Shown here in pieces: positions 59,727-64,000 of a stretch of 64,000 nucleotides of DNA. The notes below the pieces were generated by a model. The model saw only the letters and a list, made by a program, of their open reading frames with translations. It was not told the DNA's origin and searched no databases. Location of the stretch: assembly GCA_014338405.1 (NCBI GenBank), contig JTDE01002255.1, forward strand, positions 31,981-95,980. Reading direction: 5' to 3'. Each line of letters opens with the position of its first letter. Position 1 is the stretch's first letter. The position numbers were made by a program, and so were the translations under genes. This stretch comes from Paragonimus skrjabini miyazakii (Eukaryota; Platyhelminthes; Trematoda; Plagiorchiida; Troglotrematidae).

Positions 59727-62160
59727 GGTCGATGGCATCCGTTTCGGACTAACCTGTCCCAGTGACCGAAGTCAAAAAACGCCTGCGCATAACAATCACC
59801 ACGAGTGGCTTGAATTGCACCAATTGTGGTTACACTCACACACCTCTTATATAATGTGAACCCGAAGGAGTTGAACCAGGAGATGTGTGAGTGAAGACAT
59901 TTGTGTCTAGCAGATTAATACTGATTAGCCAGGTAGTAGACTGGTACGAGAGTAAGACCCTTATATCTCGAAAACACAATAGGGAGAAGAAAGACAGTTG
60001 AACTATAAGGTACGACGTGGTTCATTATAGAACCACATATTGTTGTATTCCGGAAGGGATGAGGAAAGAAAACAAGTACTTGGATTTTGATTGAAAACCT
60101 AAGAATGTCGTTCATCATACTGCATCATGTTGCAAGGAAAAAAAGGTAGAAACCCACAATGACCCAGGTTTCTGAAAGAGGAAGCGGATGATTCACTAAG
60201 GGATGTGGGTTACTGATTGATAGGAACAAACATAATTCACCTGCATCTAACGTACTGGTCGTGTCTTCACCAACGACGTAGTATGTGTATGCTAATGACT
60301 TAACAATCCAAGAACGGTAGCACAGTCGCGGCTGCAGTTATCACAACTTCATTCTGACATGTCACCACCACCTATGACAATTATGATTATTTTTTGTTCC
60401 ACGAGCTTTAGTTCATAGCTCCGTAACTGTCGCACATTTTGAACGCCCGTCCTGATCACCAGTCTTCTTAAGCGAATCGTAAAAATCTTTGTGCTATCGG
60501 TGATAAGCTTAGCTTTGCATCGACTCATTTTGCTTTTTGCACCAGTCACACTTGATTCCTTGAAGCCGTTCGGCGAGTTGACGGCGACCAATCCAGAACC
60601 TGGCCCTTTTGTCCTCATACCTTGGGACCATTGTAAAAACAGCAAAAACTTCATTCTTCTGTTGTATCAAGCTAGAGGTATGAGATAACGTGCTTTTTCC
60701 TTTGCCAACGTTCTAATACGACTTGACTGCTTGACCTGGGTACCTGTTATACGGCTTCACCTAGTCTACTTGCGCGGAGACAAGAAGAACACGATTGCGA
60801 AAAAACACGCTGTATTGCCGACTACCAGTTCGACCAAATGAATAAAATGTCAGTAAATATATATCATGAAATAGTGGCCAAATTCTGGTCACTAACTTGT
60901 TGAATCACTGTCTGCTTGTTTAGGCCACTTCGCTATCAAGTGGCCAAGTACGGCCAATTCCATAGGCGTTCTTTTCTCAGGCTGGCGTGACACCCACGCT
61001 CACTTGCACGTATCCTCCTGTCGCGACACGCAGGCTCACTTGCACATCTGCTAGTTGGTCTGACGTGCTCCTCAGTGCTTTGTTTTCTAATTTCGTCAGC
61101 CGTCACCGAAGGCCTGACTAGGTTGCAATGATGACTGATCCCATCAGCCGTCGCCGAAGGCCTGACTAGATTGTTTTGGTGAATTTGCTTTCTAACAAGG
61201 TAGCAGCATTGTAACCGTCAAATTAACTTGGGTATTTCTTCCGCTGAATACCGGTCGTCTCGATGGTTGCTGCCATTTTCTGAGGCTCAAAGGTTTTCTA
61301 CAAACTGTCAGGGGCAGTGGATACTGGATCGTTTTTCGGACGAATGGTCACTGCACATTGAAAAGTCGTTCTCGTATTTATGTTCTTCAGTCGTTCGACA
61401 CAGAGTTTCTGTCGCTGCCCAGAAAACCCACAATAAGCATGTACACAAATATGAATGCCCAGTTTGGTCGTGGCCAGCATATGATGTGTCTTACATTCAG
61501 CCTAGCAAATCACTTGCGTGTCACGCACTTCATGAACGTCAGGCTTTTGCAAAATCACGTAATAAAGCAGTTGGTAAGAACTGCGTTGTCGGTGAGTCCA
61601 CATCGTGATATCGATCGCATTCAATTGGAATGGGTTGTTTGCGATAGCCAACTCGTGAGTAACACACAGACGGAGCGGACGACCACCGTTCTTACTAACT
61701 GTACCAGTGTCATATGTTCCGGGATCTCCCTGTCAAGTTACTAAGTTGTACCCGGCTCATGCGTCACCCGGAACAAACTGTTGGTTACTCACCGATGTCA
61801 AGCAGATTATGGCGAACAGCTGATCACAGAAATGATCCTCTGTATAACTGGTGTGACACATAGTCGGACCATAAACACCAAAGAATGTGGTAGACTTCCC
61901 TCGATCGAGTCGCAGCCGCATGAACATGATGCGAGGACTGATACCATGTGGTTTATCTATCATCAAATAATTAATGCCGTCAATGCGTGAGAAACAGGCA
62001 TCACGTTCCGAAAGACCGTCTGCCAAGTAACTCATTCAGTAGGAAGTGCATCCATCACCTGCTTCTCGCAGCCTACCTTGGTCTGCATGTCCCATCTCAC
62101 ACAAAATTGTTACACCGATGCAGTATCGGCTCAGTTCAATGCTGATCGGCGCGGTGAGGC
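59727..62160 (-). mobile_element. Non-LTR LINE copy 3, RT deleted
   Basis: Same family and orientation as the other two. Its 3' UTR and C-terminal end (59727-60460) join directly, near 60462, to the endonuclease-RT linker (60470-60670); the RT and post-RT domain are missing. Endonuclease pieces lie further up: GVYGPTMCHTSY near 61850, then SYLADGLSERDACFSR near 62030, and a start region with ELSRYCIGVTILCEMGHADQ near 62110. A 549-bp insertion splits it at 60682. Confidence 0.75.
60682..61230. mobile_element. 549-bp insertion in LINE copy 3, possible solo LTR
   Basis: Flanked by GGTAT on both sides (60677-60681 and 61231-61235). Without it the LINE reads on as in copy 1 near 43330. Inside are two short tandem repeats: CTCACTTGCAC units near 60998 and 61032, and CAGCCGTC.CCGAAGGCCTGA units at 61097 and 61145 (period 48). 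AATAAA occurs near 60841. The ends do not show TG...CA, so a solo LTR is only one possibility; no coding sequence. Confidence 0.5.
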
Positions 62161-62419
62161 GTTCTGGTTGTCCTCTACTGCATTGATCCAGCAGTGTAGG
62201 CACAGTCCACGTGCTGATGGACAGCGTCCTCGGACAGGTGTCAGATTTGCCTGTTGGATGACAAATTGAGTCTCCAACCAAATAATTTGGTCTACGGGAA
62301 AAAATGAAATAGTTTTTTCCGCGCGGTCCAGCCCGGAACCTCTGACTCAAAAGACAAACCGGCCGAATAACACGTCGCAGAATTATTTGGAAGGTCATAT
62401 CCGGAGTCATTTACTCGAA

Positions 62420-63240
62420 GGTCCAACTCATTTAACAGTAGAGGATAATTCAGCCCTGAGATGCAATGAATATACGGCTGGCGACTCGTTTCGCTTACTA
62501 CTGCGCGCAATCAACGTTTTGTAGACCACATCAAACGGGTTTTTACATCGCATAGAACAAAACGTTTGCGATCACCGCCAACCATTGGGCGGTCAGGGTT
62601 ATCTATGTTTAGGGGTATTCCTACAATCTACTCTGTCTCTAAGCTGAAGAGAGTGTTGCTATAACTAGAAATATGGTTCCGTTTGTACATACATGGGTTT
62701 TCACCTTACTGTCTAGGCAACCCTGCCTAATAGATGGTAAGACTTGCATACACATCTGAACAAATATCTTCCTGAACTCAAGTGTCGACGCAAAAGCCAG
62801 ATTACGCTGCTCGTACGCCAAATATCGAAGTTATACTGTGGGAAGGATGGGGCGAATGATAATAACCTTTGCGGTTGTCGACACGCAACATTTAACCCGC
62901 TTTGATTGTACATCAAGAACTTAATTGATCAACCGTAATGCGTCTATGAGATCGATTGGATGATTGTATTTCATTAATTGCACAGCGATCCACGATGAAC
63001 AAAATGTCGCGGGCTGACCTACCCAATCGAGAGGAAATTCAGAACAGAAATCTGAGCGGCACTAAGCAATCTCAATATATTGGAAAAACAGCACCGTTTT
63101 ATAGAGGAACAACAGTATTTACCAACTGCTCATCGGAGGCGTTGGTAGACTCCAGCGTGAACTGATAGAGAAATCGTGCTTGAGCAGTCAATCGGCTGGA
63201 TCATTTGGTGGATTCCATATGACACAGTTGGTTGGGTGGG
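62420..63240. other. Stretch with nothing recognised
   Basis: Short frames only. Around 63126-63170 a GGCGTTGGTAGACTCCAGCG block resembles 58345-58370 and belongs with the SINE-flanking repeat. Confidence 0.4.
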
Positions 63241-63279
63241 TAACTAGGTCCAAATGTGAAATTTCCCAGTTCCCGGCGT

Positions 63280-63359
63280 GGCTTCGTAGCTCAGCTGGTA
63301 GAGCGCTTGCCGCGTTTGAGCATGGTGTTTCTGTCGCTGGTTAGAATCCAGCCGAAGTC
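63280..63359 (+). repeat. tRNA-derived SINE head (copy 2), near-cloverleaf
   Basis: 80 nt. Acceptor GGCTTCG pairs with CGAAGTC (one G-U), D arm GCTC/GAGC with loop AGCTGGTA, T arm GCTGG/CCAGC with loop TTAGAAT. The anticodon arm does not form a proper 5-bp stem with 7-nt loop and the variable region is too long, so this is a tRNA pseudogene or SINE head rather than a working tRNA; no anticodon can be assigned. Confidence 0.65.
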
Positions 63360-63511
63360 CAGATTTTTCGCAAATGGTTCTCTTCTAAATTATCAAATCT
63401 GCCAAACTACTTAACAGTAACAGTATTTACGATTGCTGTTAACCAACAGGCGTTCTCGCGTCCTGATTAGCCAGTTTGTTGCTGTGTTGTTCAACGACCT
63501 TGCATTTAGCA

Positions 63512-64000
63512 ACTCGGTTGTTTGAAACAGATACGCATTCAACAGCAACTGATCGCCGTCTATAATTGGTTGGCACCAGTTTGACCATAAGTTCGTCTGT
63601 AGCAGTTTGTGCGCGAACACTGATTGGCTGAACCTTCTGCTATCAAGAAACCGCTCCAGTCCAATTTCATTGCACAAACGGTTGTCAAACTACGAGTTAG
63701 CCGTACCTGATGGTGCCCCGGGATGCGTTCAAATAATCGCAGTGTTGTGCAACCTACATAGCTCGCTTCATAGAAACAAGGAAATACTGCACACAGTAAG
63801 AGACATCATAAACAGGCATTGCATCTTTAGAACGAGAGAGCCAAATTGGTGTAGAATTGAATCGGATGCGTGGTGTGGCTTCAAGATAGGTACTGTAAAG
63901 TGATTCTGTTACGAATATTGTCTGAAACGTTGTTGATCTTGAAATGCGATGGAATTTGAAAAGCTGCTGTTGAATGCGTATCTGTTTCAAACAACCGAGT
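63512..64000. repeat. Inverted repeat, 36-bp perfect arms, open at window end
   Basis: 63965-64000 is the exact reverse complement of 63512-63547 (core TTGAATGCGTATCTGTTTCA). The second arm is cut by the window edge so the true length is unknown. The spacer is about 417 bp. Confidence 0.85.

Noticed and set aside
63280..63359. A functional tRNA gene
   Set aside because: Acceptor, D and T arms pair, but the anticodon arm does not fold and no anticodon can be read.
63411..63677. 88-codon minus-strand open frame
   Set aside because: Not recognised; its overlap with an inverted repeat makes repeat origin more likely than a gene.
1..64000. Hammerhead ribozyme or schistosome SM-alpha-like SINE, and CRISPR arrays
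   Set aside because: Scattered CTGATGA strings lack a paired GAAA core in range; the tandem arrays have no regular spacer pattern and the window is eukaryotic.

Overview
This window is eukaryotic. It is moderately AT-rich, intron-bearing and full of broken transposons, and it fits a parasitic flatworm, most likely a digenean trematode. Reasons: one host gene is clearly readable, a hypoxanthine-guanine phosphoribosyltransferase (HGPRT) whose residues resemble the schistosome enzyme; its first two visible introns are tiny (44 and 48 nt) while later ones reach 9.8 kb; and the transposon mix (Merlin, RTE, CR1, CsRn1-like Gypsy, Penelope) is one known from flukes. Species cannot be fixed from the sequence alone.

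Layout. 1-9.2 kb: two inverted copies of an old dispersed repeat with a roughly 60-bp minisatellite, a broken ORF, and a Merlin DNA transposon whose 3' half is inverted. 9.2-13.0 kb: unrecognised sequence, then an antisense CR1-like LINE. 13.25-28.27 kb: HGPRT on the + strand, seven recognisable exons; the 9.8-kb intron holds an RTE LINE (about 15.5-19.6 kb) with a 100-N gap, and the last intron holds the left arm of a large inverted repeat. 29.1-32.9 kb: a second RTE. 32.2-34.5 kb: the right arm, matching the left arm (2268 versus 2267 bp), so the terminal HGPRT exon lies between the arms.

37.4-46.0 kb: an antisense LINE with a C2H2-like C-terminal finger, broken by two insertions. The first is a CsRn1-like Gypsy element (37786-41043) with its gag-pro-RT block inverted relative to its own LTRs and a CAAT target duplication; inside it sits a second element (38126-39292) made of an LTR, a primer-binding site, a GC-rich gag, and an inverted LTR, with a CTAT duplication. 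The second is a Penelope GIY-YIG fragment near 44.6-45.2 kb. 47.7-51.0 and 59.7-62.2 kb: two more antisense copies of the same LINE, the last lacking its RT and carrying a 549-bp insertion. 51-59.7 kb is mostly unrecognised, with a 402-N gap and a relic of the inner LTR at its edge. The right end has two tRNA-like SINE heads and an inverted repeat that runs off the window.

The only gene likely to serve the host is HGPRT, the purine-salvage enzyme on which flukes depend because they cannot make purines de novo. Everything else recognised is mobile DNA or its remains. The recurring oddity is inversion inside elements: Merlin, the Gypsy element, the nested LTR element and the 2.27-kb arms.
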